Assembly (NCBI RefSeq): GCF_026213295.1 | Contig: NC_079421.1 | Span: forward strand, 21,599,689 to 21,663,688 | Length of the DNA stretch: 64,000 bases | Source of the DNA: Gadus chalcogrammus | Taxonomy: Eukaryota > Chordata > Actinopteri > Gadiformes > Gadidae | Reading direction: 5' to 3' | Shown here: positions 30,973-41,860 of the stretch, piece after piece | Layout: each line of letters begins with the position of its first letter | Numbering within the stretch: the first letter of the stretch is position 1 | Notes under the pieces: model-generated | Told to the model about the DNA's origin: nothing | Seen by the model: only the letters and a program-made list of their open reading frames with translations | Database searches by the model: none | Made by a program: the position numbers and the translations under genes

Positions 30973-31264
30973 GAGCAGTCCCCCGGCTGTGAGACGAGGA
31001 GACCCGGGACGGATGTGACCCCACCACACCTCTTTGAAAAGTACTTTCCCCTCGACAACTGGAACTGAATTACTTGGAATTGGATGCTGTGGATGAGGAA
31101 TCCTTTGAGATTATTCCAATAGCTTTTTATTATATTTATTCACCCCCCTGGAATGGCATTGGATAAGAGCTAAAACCTGGTGGTTTCTCAGTCTTCATCG
31201 AGGCGTTTTGGCGGACTTCACTTACTTTTCCCGGAGGTCTGGCATTTCCCAAGCCCAGTCCGAC
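30973..31264 (+). promoter_or_regulatory. diaph2: diaph2 5' leader with three upstream ORFs
   Basis: Between the predicted acceptor and the main ATG are three upstream ORFs. They are ATG-TGA with no sense codon between (31013-31018), a 12-codon ORF with two in-frame ATGs (31084-31122), and MALDKS-stop (31153-31173). The last has G at -3 and +4, a strong initiation context, and ends 91 bases before the main ATG. The leader suggests translational damping, if these bases are transcribed. Confidence 0.45.
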
Positions 31265-31348
31265 ATGGATCAAGCCAGCGGGGGAGAGGACCCCAACAAA
31301 CCCTCTAAGAAGAAGTCAAACGAGGAGGAGGGAAAAAACAAGAAGCTG
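31265..31348 (+). CDS. diaph2: diaph2 coding exon 1 (formin N-terminus)
   Basis: This exon encodes 28 residues, starting MDQASGGEDPNKPSKKKSNE and ending KNKKL. I chose this ATG because it has G at -3 and +4, and its frame is closed upstream by TGA at 31106-31108 with no other ATG between. The donor is CTG|GTAGGT, phase 0. The acidic-then-basic EEEGKNKKL end resembles NEEETKNKPKL of human DIAPH2 as I recall it. The human exon is longer (about 44 residues), so the fish N-terminus looks shorter. The segment is a disordered basic tail ahead of the Rho-binding region. The downstream exons make the paralogue assignment, and this exon alone would be weak evidence. The protein is an actin nucleator/elongator activated by Rho-family GTPases. 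Confidence 0.85.
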
Positions 31349-31444
31349 GTAGGTTTGGCGTGTTTAGGTGATTCTTTAAACATGTTAGGGGGTCAATGGC
31401 GTTAGCTCATCTGCAGTCGATTAGAGACCGACTTAAAATACATT

Positions 31445-31563
<119 letters not shown>

Positions 31564-32164
31564 ATCCCACACAGACACTCTGTCTCTCTCTCTCTGTCGC
31601 CACATGCTAATCAACCAATACGTTGACCTTACTTCACCTGTGTACACCAGATATGTACCAAGCTCAGCATAGGTAAACATCAGTTCTTATGTCATGTTGT
31701 TGATGAAACCCCACCACCACACACTACCCCTCTGATCTGCTGCGTTCCCTGGTGGTTCCCCAGTGAGCCAATAATATCACATGTCATTCAGCACGTCACT
31801 GTGTTGGGCAAAGCGTGTCCCAAATAACTATGTAGCATGTAATACAACAATAATACACATCAGCAGTCTTTTATTTTTCACTGAGGTAAAAGAGCGAGTG
31901 TTTCTTTTAGTGCTTTGCTTTTGAAAAGCACTCAACATGTTGAGGGAACAGAGTACTTTCTAATCAATACTGCGAAACCGGAAGGCTTCTCGTGTGAAAA
32001 CATTTGTTGACATTCTTTTTGCAGACCAACCTCTAGTCATTGAGTTCATTGGAATATCAAAGATTTCTAGGTTCCAGTTGGGGCTGTTTCAAAAAGTACA
32101 GCAAGGCTGTTGTTGATAAGACGTAGCAATCCATTAGCAACTACTACTGCTTTACCTTCACTCT

Positions 32165-32372
32165 GGCCCTGGGTCAAGACAGGGTACTGCAGAACCCCTC
32201 TTCATTGTGGCCCTGGGTCAAGACAGGGTACTGCAGAACCCCTCTTTATTGTGGCCCTGGGTCCAGAAAGAGTACTGCAGAACCCCTCTTCGTTGTGGCC
32301 CTGGGTCCAGACAGAGTACTGCAGAACCCCTCTTCATTGGGGCCCTGGGTCCAGACAGGGTAGAACCTCAGC
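32165..32372. repeat. 44-bp minisatellite, nearly five copies
   Basis: Units beginning GGCCCTGGGTC start at 32165, 32209, 32253, 32297 and 32341, exactly 44 bases apart, with few substitutions. They contain GTACTGCAGAACCCCTCTT. As 44 is not divisible by three, the open frame across it reads each unit differently and is not a gene. Confidence 0.95.
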
Positions 32373-33529
32373 AGGCCTAATGCAGAATATCCATAGTTCT
32401 GATTCAACAGAAAGCTCAATCTTTCTAACAAAGACCTGGTTTGTTCATGCATTGGTCTTGTTTTTTACTTTTCTTATGCATGCATGAGTTTGCTTAGCTG
32501 ACTCATATGCAGAAGTGCAGGTATTAGTAACTGTAACTATGCCCCAGTTTACACAAACTCACAAGATCTCTCTCTGGACAGATCCACTTACCCAATCAGG
32601 GTGACATTAAAATAGGAATTGTATGCCATGAGGAGAGGTGTCATCACCTCAACTGCCCCTCTTTCAAATAATAACATTTGGGTTGTAGAAGTGAGAATTA
32701 ACAATGCAAAACTTTCTAGGTCCAAGGGTTAGATTGTAATTGCTGTTTGTAACGAGGGAGAACCAGCTGTAATTATCCTGATACAGTGGTTTCTTTGAGG
32801 GTGGATGAAGGCCTACTGAATTCAATATTTTATGTTCTTCAAGTCACATGGTCACAGGACTGTTATTCTGTTTATTTATTAGTCTAGTCTAGCCCTAGCA
32901 GCTACTATGAGTATAGTAGCTATGAGTACTACTAGAGTACAGTAGTGTTGAGAGAGACTGACGTCATTGAGGGAAAGCTTTATGGGAAAATATATATATT
33001 TAAATTAAAGCAGGTAGTCTTGTCTTTTAATAGATATCTGTTGTTTTCAATCTCTTCCACTTTACGTGCTCTCTCCTGTATAAGGGAACTACATCAAACT
33101 CATAATTTCCTGGAGATACCAGTTGGCACAAGTGACTTAACATTCATGAGGATTAGAACATCTAAACTTAGCTTGCAGTGTGATCTGAGCTGTGGTGGCC
33201 AGGTAGGCATCATTAGCTGAGGGTGGCGTCTGTGCCTTTGGGGTCACAGGGTACATGGTATGACATGGTATTTTGATATGACTAGTCGTTTTGAGGCCCC
33301 TTTTGAAACATAAATGATTGACAGCTCAAGTCGGTGAACCAGGTCTTAGTGCTTTCTTGTACACAGTTAGCGGCGGTCTGGACAACAGTGGTGTGACCTC
33401 AATGCTTTATTGTTCGGGTGTAGAGGGCAACTGGTGCTGTAATAGCAAGTAGCAGGACTGTAGCACGGCTCGACCAATTGTTTTCATCACCCGATACGTC
33501 GCTCCACTTTGAGCAGCCCCACCGGAAGG

Positions 33530-33615
33530 CCAATTATTCTACAATGTGGTGTTTGAGGAAGGGGCTTGAACCCACAACTGGAGAATAAGGCTCCCAATGG
33601 GATACTGGAATGCCA
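33530..33615 (-). mobile_element. Possible tRNA-derived SINE head (minus strand)
   Basis: On the minus strand, GTGGGTTCAAGCCCC matches the RNA polymerase III B box. About 30 bases before it is a degenerate A-box-like segment (CAGTATCCCATTGGG), in tRNA-like spacing. The body and tail are not recognised, so this may be a relic. Confidence 0.35.
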
Positions 33616-35520
33616 CCCTCACTGCCGCAGGAAAATAAACAGTATTTTGTAGTATGTGTTGTATTGGGTGTCAACCCTGACCAAGGGTCTCCATTCTTGG
33701 GTCTCTGGCTGACTCAGAACTAGAACAAGGTTTTGGGGAATGTCCCTCAGTACCTCAGATGTGTCATGCCTGCCTGCTATGCATCCCAGCTGGTTAAGGG
33801 TAAGTGAAAGAGTCAGGGGGATGGAACTACTACAGTCAAACAGCGTAGCCCAGTGTGGGAGTAATGACGGCAGCGTCAGATGCAACCTTGCACACCTCAC
33901 TCTAGGTTCCACCCTGTGGCTTTCATGTAGAAAAGACAGACTCCCCATTAAACTCACGTTTGGAGACGCCCGTGCGTGAACTGTGCCTAGCGGTGCGGAC
34001 CAGAAGTGACATCATTACAGGCCTTGCGCACGGCTAATATGGCGATTTGGCGCGTGTCACACACTTCTAGGGATTTTGATTTGAGAACTGCATGTCCCAA
34101 CCATGGATGTGTTGGGAGGACTTCAGATGATGTCACACAGACAGTTTCTACTTACTAAGCTCTTTTTGTTGTTTTGTTGGTATATTGAAGATGGACTCAT
34201 TTTAGGAGAGGTTTGGTGAGGCTGTTTGCCTGTTCAAACACATTTACAGTCCTTCTCAAAGACGCTGAGATGTGGAAATGGTGGCGTCTCCTTTAAAGCA
34301 ACAGCGTACAAATTATATCATCTTCCGCATCACGAAGCACCTGCTCTGCATCCACTCTGCATCAACCATTTAGATTCATTAATAACACGGATATCCTTTT
34401 TGCCGGAGGTAGTAACTACCGACAGGAGTTCTTCATGCGTTGCTTTTCGTGTCCAGTGCCCCCTGTTGTTCAGGCGAATACCGCCTACAACCTGACTGAG
34501 ACTTTCTGTCTTTATGTAAAAGACAGTCTCTCTCTCTCCCTCTCCCTCTCTGTATCATTTATTACTAGGCTTGCTCGCTGTTGCTCCAGCTCCCCAGGCA
34601 GTGGTCCGGGCTAGCTCCCATACAGCTCGGGCACTGGGGGAGGAAGCCATTCGTCTTCTCTTGGTGAAGAGGGTCAGGCCTGTTTTGTTTAGCTCCCCTA
34701 GTGTGTAAGGCAAATGTAGAAGAGGTTGTGCGTGTGTGGAGTTTTTATTTTCGTTTTGGGTAAAAGCTAGTATTAGGAAATTGTTCCTTGTTTCCATTAT
34801 TGTTGGATCTGGTATGTCTGTGTGAGCATGTGTGTTTGTGTGAATGCGTGCATGTGCGTGTTTGTGTGTGTGTGCATGCGTGTGTGTGTGTCTGTGTGGG
34901 TCGTTCTTGTGTAATGAGGCCTAAAGTGCCTGAGGTAGGAGCTCATGTTGTGAAGACGAAGGCGTCAGTCTTAAATGTGCAGATAAGACCTGAGCTGACA
35001 ACGTGACATTGTTACCGCCGTCAAACGCTCAACCTGAGGAGACTCCAGTCCCAACCTGGAATGGGCCTGATCCCATCACTGGTTTTTTCCCACAGGATTT
35101 TTGAAGACTATGGTGGGGGGCTTGTGATCTTCTAGTGGGACCGAGCGCAGGCCCCCCCCCCCCGGGGAGAAAAGATTGAATTGAATTCATTTAAATGCAT
35201 CAATCTGGGGAATTTTGAGAACCAAAATATGACACATCAATTACTGACTAATTACTTACAAACTGATATGAATGTTGATGAAACAATGTAAAGGGTCATA
35301 CTAAATTTAAGAAAAGATGAAAACAAAAATGACTAAAACTCAGTGCTGAGCCTTTATACTACTAGTTTATTATTATGATTATTATTATTAATACTATTAA
35401 ATTAATAGACCCTTACATAAACAGCTGCCCTTAATACAGACTGCTGGGTTTAACCCAAACAAAGTAACACATATGTCGAGTTTGTCTTTCTTTTTTGTCT
35501 TTTTTTTATATTGAAAGTAA

Positions 35521-35582
35521 CTATTTCGGCCGAAATTAGACTATGGCTAAAATTAGACATAGTCTAATTTCGGCCGCAATAG
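35521..35582. repeat. Near-perfect 25-bp inverted repeat (foldback)
   Basis: Arms 35521-35545 and 35558-35582 match at 24 of 25 positions around a 12-base loop. The core is TTCGGCCGAAATTAGACTA. Weaker complementarity continues outward for about eight bases. It may be a foldback MITE remnant or an expressed hairpin. No miRNA family is recognised. Confidence 0.8.
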
Positions 35583-36055
35583 TTTCATTCTCGTCAATGT
35601 GTGGAAAACACTGACTGCAGCACTGTGTGCACACAGTCAACATGCAAGGACACCACCGATATGGTGCACCTTGGGGGAAAGTTTAGATAAGGGTGGATTA
35701 GTAGAAACTTCCTGGTCGCCGTCCCCTGGGTTCTGTGTAGAGGTTATATCTGGTGGGAATGGGCCCGGTGACAGTCAACCTGCTTTCGTATGCAAGGGGA
35801 AGCGATGTCATGGGTTCAAAGGGATTCTGAGCATCTGTTTGACAGCGCACCGCGCCCTTTGACAGGGCCGCGACAGCATGTATTTTTCCAGATCATGGCT
35901 CTATAGTATCCTCATCATTATTCAGACAGCAATGCCTTTGAGCTGGGCTGTACAGTTCAACCCCTAGTGTGTGTTAATATACATGTATGTACGTACTATG
36001 TACGTGCATACTAGTATATATGATTGTGTATCCATACACATTCATTCACATTCAA

Positions 36056-36093
36056 CATCTTTAGGCCTACATGTATAGATAGGCCTAAAGATG
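36056..36093. repeat. Perfect 14-bp inverted repeat
   Basis: CATCTTTAGGCCTA and TAGGCCTAAAGATG flank a 10-base spacer with no mismatches. Confidence 0.8.
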
Positions 36094-37501
36094 TTTATCT
36101 ACTGTGCACGTATATTTAGACGTTTTATACACACACAGAGAGCAAGAGGTAAGGACACAGCGTTGGGGAGAGTCAGACGGACGGAGGGAAACAGGGCGAG
36201 GGAGATATAGAACGAGAGAGAGAGAGACCGCGGACAGACAGGAAGGGGGTATGAGTCACAGACCATTTAGGGAGCCTGAGCCGTGGCTATGATATGTGGC
36301 GGGCCCGGCCTATACAAATGTAATGAGGATGGGTGTGAACCGTTGACCGACAGATTAGCGGTGCGGGTGAGTGTGTCTGTGTCAGGCTGCTACACGCCGG
36401 CCTGTTTGCGCCAGCCTGACTGTAAACAGTGGCTGACTTTTGGAGGGCCCGGGCCTGTTAGACCCGTCAGTCGGGGGACGTTGGGTTTCAGATGACGGCG
36501 CAAACATGGTTTGCAATCAGATTGCTTACGGCGTCTTCTATGCCTTCGGTCGCCGTCGCTCACTTCTCACAGTCGCAAAATATCATCTTGTCCGGCTGAG
36601 CCCCGCGTATCGTTTCAACACGTTATGTTCAGTAGCGAGAAAAGCAGTTTTTTCGTGCCGCTATTCTAAACAGCTGACCTGTTTTTGTTTATTTGTTGCA
36701 TCGCTTTGGGTTGGGAATGAAAAGTTTTCAACACGTCTTTATAAAGTGATACCACAGCTTCACAACCTGGCCACCAGCAACGGGCTGCGTGACACCGCGC
36801 GTCCTCTCTTTCTCCAGTAGCGGGGTTGTTTATAACCTGTTAACGCCTTGATTCATTCAATTACACCATAATGATTGTTGACATAGTCATCATTTAGCTT
36901 AAGTCATTAGAAATAATGAACATGCCAGTAATGGCTGTGAAGTTGCGGCCCACTAATGGTGTCTTATTGTTAGACTTTGGGCGTCTACGCGTCCTACTGG
37001 AGAGTCCAGTGTTGCTTCATGCATCGCTGGACCTACAAACTACTTTCTCTGGACTTTTCTGACTTGTTTTGTGGTCAGAGGTAGTCAATGAGCTGCTTCA
37101 TTTATAACATCACAAGCTATCATTTCCATCCCCAGCAAATTAAGGTTAAGTGTTTTGTTTTGTCATTAAAGTTGTGACTTTGTTAAGCGGGTGACTTTGA
37201 TAACCCTGCTTCTCAAACCAGTGCTGTAACGTGAACCTTCCAGCCTAAACCTCCCAGTGTATAGGGCCTAGTAAACCATTACCACGTAATTAACGCTAAT
37301 CTGTGGTATTATCTTAATTAGTGATTTACTTGAGACGCCACACTTAACCTGCGTTATTTTGACAGGATATCTGATCCACACGTCATGTTGGAAGTTGACC
37401 AGTAAAAGCATTACGATTAATAGTATATACTTAATACAGATTTGTGACATGAGATCTATGGAGCATGTTAGGTTCGCAGTTGGGTGTCAGCAGTACGCTG
37501 T

Positions 37502-37905
37502 TACATTTACAACACATTTACATTTAGGGCATTAAGCAGACGCTTTTATCCAAAGCGTCTTACAATAAGTACATTTGTCAGAAAAAAGAGAATCTACAAT
37601 TTATCGCTGTCGGTACAGTAAAGATATTCATAGAAACAAGTGCCCAGCACGTGCAACCCATAACCCTATACAATAGCTAGGATATGATGCTACACAATGC
37701 AAGGTGCTATTTTTAAGTGCCAGGTGGTATACAGCATACAATATGTGTAAGAGAGAGGTGTTGTTAGGAGAGTCAGGGAGGAGAAGGGGGGGGTGAGGTT
37801 AAGGGAGGAGGCTATGAGTCCAGGTGAACTCGGAACAAGTGAATGTTGAGTTTCTTGCCGAAACTGGTTGGCGACTCTGCGGTCCTGACATCGGCCGGAG
37901 GAACC
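37502..37905. mobile_element. Teleost dispersed repeat (class uncertain), truncated by a C-run
   Basis: It begins with TTACATTTAGGGCATTAAGC, then GACGCTTTTATCCAAAGCG, then TTACAATAAGTACATTTGTC. I know this signature from a very common interspersed repeat in many teleost genomes. The later segment with GACTCTGCGGTCCTGACATC also fits that repeat. Both borders are estimates, and no coding part or target-site duplication was identified. Confidence 0.6.
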
Positions 37906-38503
37906 CCCCCCCCCCCCTCCCCCAGTGCTGATCACATCCAATCAGGATTCAGTTGCTCAGAATTCAAATATTTTGATTTGAGCTTGAGCAAGTTAGGGTT
38001 ACGGGAGGTTGAGTTAGGGAAAGTGCGGCTAGTCAAATGAGCGGGTTGGGTGGTGGAAAGGAACAAACTCGACCACGGCAGGAAACGGACCACATGTGCG
38101 TTGAGGAAGTTTAAGAGAGGAAGTGGGTCAGAATGCGTTGCCTCATATCAGGGGAAGGGAATGTGAGACAGCTCTTACATCGCTCTCCACTACTATAGCC
38201 GTGGTTACAGCCAGAACTGAGATTGTTAATGTTACATACAGTGCAGTATTATCACATAATGCTAATTAATTTGGACACTTGACTGCTACAGAAAGCCATT
38301 CAAGCTGAGATACAATTCAAATGTACAATTCAAATGTAAGGTTATAATTGTAAAATGTATCTAAATGTATATCATTATTTCATGAATGGACATTGGGTTG
38401 ACAGTTGGGTTTCCACTCGGTCAACATTGATGGAAGGTCTTCCCCCTTCTGTTTTCTCCATTCAGTCTCTCCTGTTTAAGCAGTTGTCTTTATGCAAACA
38501 CAG

Positions 38504-38537
38504 CCTGTTTTACGCTTGTTTTACGCTTGTTTTACGA
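38504..38537. repeat. Short tandem 11-mer (CTTGTTTTACG-like, about 3 copies)
   Basis: GTTTTACGCTT recurs three times in tandem. A separate tandem copy of ACAATTCAAATGT lies at about 38312-38337. Confidence 0.7.
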
Positions 38538-39060
38538 CTGTGACTGTTCTTTACAGTCTGTCGCACTGTTGATGTTGACAGAGACGAAAAATAAGGTTGG
38601 GATGAATGAACTTGATTTGTGTTATAGTACATTTAACATAGAACAATAGTATAATGCATGCATCATATATTATTTTGCATCAGTCAACTACTGTATATTG
38701 TTGCGCATCTCACTTGGCAGAATGGAATATTAAAAGCACACAGAAGCACAGTATGTGTGGCTATTCCAGACAAGCTGTGTACAATCCAATTCATTTTTCA
38801 CACCGAAAAACAGCCCCGCCCGTTCCTAGCGCCGACCGAGATCCCAAAGGAGAGAGGGTTGTTCTTTGGAGGAGATTCAAGACTCCGCTAGTTAAGCCCA
38901 ATTCCATCAGCGCCCCTCCCCTCTCAAACCACGTCTGTGCCCCCCCCCCGCACGCGGACAGTGCTCGGATTCTCAGACACTGGGAGATAACCTGGGGGCA
39001 GAGCTGTGCTCTCGCTAGACGCCGGTCACATGACGTCTCAGCGGCCGGAGTAGAGCCTCC

Positions 39061-39975
39061 GACATCCCAGTCCCTCTCCCAGTCCCTCTCCTTCGTCCCA
39101 GTCTCTCTCCTTCATCCCAGTCTCTCTCCTTCGTCCCAGTCCTTCTCCCCATCCCAGTCTCTCTCCTTCATCCCAGTCTCTCTCCTTCATCCCAGTCTCT
39201 CTCCTTCATCCCAGTCTCTCTCCTTCATCCCAGTCCCTCTCCTTCATCCCAGTCATTCTCCTTCTCCTTAACCCCAGTGTCTCTTCTTCATCCCAGTCTC
39301 TCTCCTTCATCCCAGTCTCTCTCCCAGTCTCAATCCTTCATCCCAGTCTCTCTCCCAGTCTCTCTCCTTCATCCCAGTCTCTCTCCTTCATCCCAGTCTC
39401 TCTCCTTCATCCCAGTCATTCTCCTTCTCCTTCATCCCAGTCTCCTCTCCTTCATCCCAGTCTCTCTCCTTCATCCCAGTCTCTCTCCTACATCCCAGTC
39501 TCTCTCCTTCATCCCAGTCCCTCTCCTTCATCCCAGTCATTCTCCTTCTCCTTAACCCCAGTGTCTCTCCTTCATCCCAGTCGCTCTCCTTCATCCCAGT
39601 CTCTCTCCTACATCCCAGTCTCTCTCCTTCATCCCAGTCTCTCTCCCAGTCCCTCTCCTTCATCCCAGTCATTCTCCTTCTCCTTAACCCCAGTGTCTCT
39701 CCTTCATCCCAGTCTCTCTCCTTCATCCCAGTCTCTCTCCTACATCCCAGTCTCTCTCCTTCATCCCAGTCTCTCTCCCAGTCCCTCTCCTTCATCCCAG
39801 TCATTCTCCTTCTCCTTAACCCCAGTGTCTCTCCTTCATCCCAGTCTCTCTCCTTCATCCCAGTCTCTCTCCTACATCCCAGTCTCTCTCCTTCATCCCA
39901 GTCCCTCTCCCAGTCTCTCTCCTTCATCCCAGTCATTCTCCTTCTCCTTAACCCCAGTCTATCTCCTTCCTCCCT
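39061..39975. repeat. Large minisatellite with 132-bp higher-order unit
   Basis: The basic unit is CTTCATCCCAGTCTCTCTC, with variants (CCAGTCCC, CTACATCCC, CTTAACCCC). The marker ATTCTCCTTCTCCTTAACCC starts at 39255, 39539, 39671, 39803 and 39935. The last four are exactly 132 bases apart, so there is a recently amplified higher-order unit. Since 132 is divisible by three, both strands stay open (Pro-Ser-Ser-Gln-Ser on plus, Gly-Met-Lys-Glu-Arg-Asp-Trp on minus). I see no start, splice or domain evidence that either is translated. Confidence 0.95.
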
Positions 39976-41520
39976 GCCCCTCTCTCCAAAGTGGCCGTTT
40001 TAAGGAATTGTAAACATCGGCCTTTCCTAAAATACCAGGCCGAGCCCCCCCCAGACCCATGCCCTTTTAAAGTCAACGTAGTCCGCTACGCAGCTGGCTT
40101 TTTAAAGTACAAAAGGAATCTGTTTTTTTTTTCGTATTTTTTCTTTTTGTGGTTTATTTTTTAACCCCCTAAATATTATTCAAAGAGGATCGTCTTTTAT
40201 CTTTTAAAACCTCAGCATTGTCTGAAGCACAGTGGACATTGAATCAGTGTAGTGTGTTCACAAAGTGGTACTTGAGCACACGGATAATGTTTTGTGGATG
40301 ATTGAATAAATTCAATCAGCTTGTCACTGATCCAGTTTGCAAGGAGGAGTAATGCACTCTTATCTCTGTGCATTCTAGGTTCTGTTTCAGGAAGGGATGC
40401 TTTGTGTGGGTTTGTGTCGAGGGCCCGTTTCCATAGCACCATATATGTAGATGCATGCACGCAACTGTGTTATGTGAATGAAGTCTCCTACAATATGTGT
40501 ACTTCATTCACATCTTCTGCATTGGGCCTTCAGTGTGCAGTTCCAGCCAGAGTCCAAATCAACGTATAACATGGACTATGGATTCATTATGTTGTCACAA
40601 TAAACAACCACTGAAACCGGATCACGATAATTCACTGTTGTTTAGAGTTTGTTTCAGTGCTCTCATTTTCCCATTAGGGATCCCTATTCAGATGAGCAAG
40701 AGCACAGGATATAGGCTGTGTGTCTCTGGTAATCCTGTATGCAGGCCCTCAACCCAGTCTTTTTGCTGGAGGAAACACTGGTCTGTTTCATGGGAGGGAG
40801 TAGGAGAGGGATTGGCAGGCGTTTTGAACCCTGATTGGATCAAATTCACACACTGCTTTAGTCATAAGTTTCCCAAAGATGATGTCACCTTTTATGTTTG
40901 ATATGTGCTAAGGGACTGTTCGAGAAGCAGGCAGTTGACATCATTCTTAGTGAGCTCACTACATTCTCTGCTATGCATCCGGCCTTAACACATGGGTGTG
41001 TTGTACTGTAGTTGTTAGTGTAGTAACAGCAACAACCATTTATATTAGGAAAATAACATCTTCTTTGAGGGAACTTGCTTAGAGACACCTTACTGTTTAT
41101 TTCCGCAATTTAATCCATTCAGCGAGGGGATACTTCTTAGATGCTTTATCTTAAAACGGTAAATAAGAGAGTTTTGTATTTAGATAAAAAGCACACGGTG
41201 GATAAAATAAGCTCTCTGCAGTGATAACCTCTCTCCCTGCAGTAGACCAGTTTACACATAACACTAATGGCGTGAAGTGCTAGGTTGAAAAAAAGTAGTG
41301 AATCGGCCCTTCTTATAATGGAGCCATTACAACATAGCGTTGACCTTTAGTGGCGCTGTCACATTTTGTATTAATTTGGAAATATATGTTTGACTATAAG
41401 CCGTTATGACCCAAATTGTACAGGTAAGGGCCACACATTCAGTTTTCATTCAGTGTTACTCTAATAGATCAAACGTACAAACCAAAGAGAATAAGCACAA
41501 TTATGCATGCATATAATTAG

Positions 41521-41860
41521 GTGGCATTCCTCTTCGTTTCTTGGACTTTTCATGTGCAGATAATTTATTGCCACACTGTGCTGTTATTAGGCTCATTGTT
41601 TTCCATAATTAGGCCACTAATTGCAATAACCGCAGGAAACAAACCCGGCAATAGTTATTCGTACATTTCCCATCCCCTCTTTCTCGTTTTATTACCGACT
41701 ACATGTCTCCACACCGAAATATCCTCTTCCGCCGCCACCTTTTGCTGTAAACCTTAATTGCTCCTCATCATGCCCGACGCACATTGTGATGCTGGCAGCG
41801 TCTGGAAATAGTCTTCCTTTGCATATCAAGGCCCCTCAAGCCATTACATTTCTGCCAACA
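41521..41860. promoter_or_regulatory. Candidate conserved non-coding element in intron
   Basis: This repeat-free block has CATAATTAGG (about 41604-41613), CTAATTGCAATAA, a TTTGCATATC octamer-like site near 41818-41827 and no coding potential. Motif texture suggests an enhancer, but conservation cannot be tested here. Confidence 0.35.

Noticed and set aside
31208..31264. Extending the formin N-terminus upstream from a TTG
   Set aside because: Eukaryotic initiation at ATG 31265 has a strong context, and no upstream in-frame ATG exists after the TGA at 31106.
39388..39936. 182-codon minus-strand frame of Gly-Met-Lys-Glu-Arg-Asp-Trp repeats
   Set aside because: It follows from a minisatellite whose 132-bp unit is divisible by three; no promoter, splice signals or related protein is known to me.
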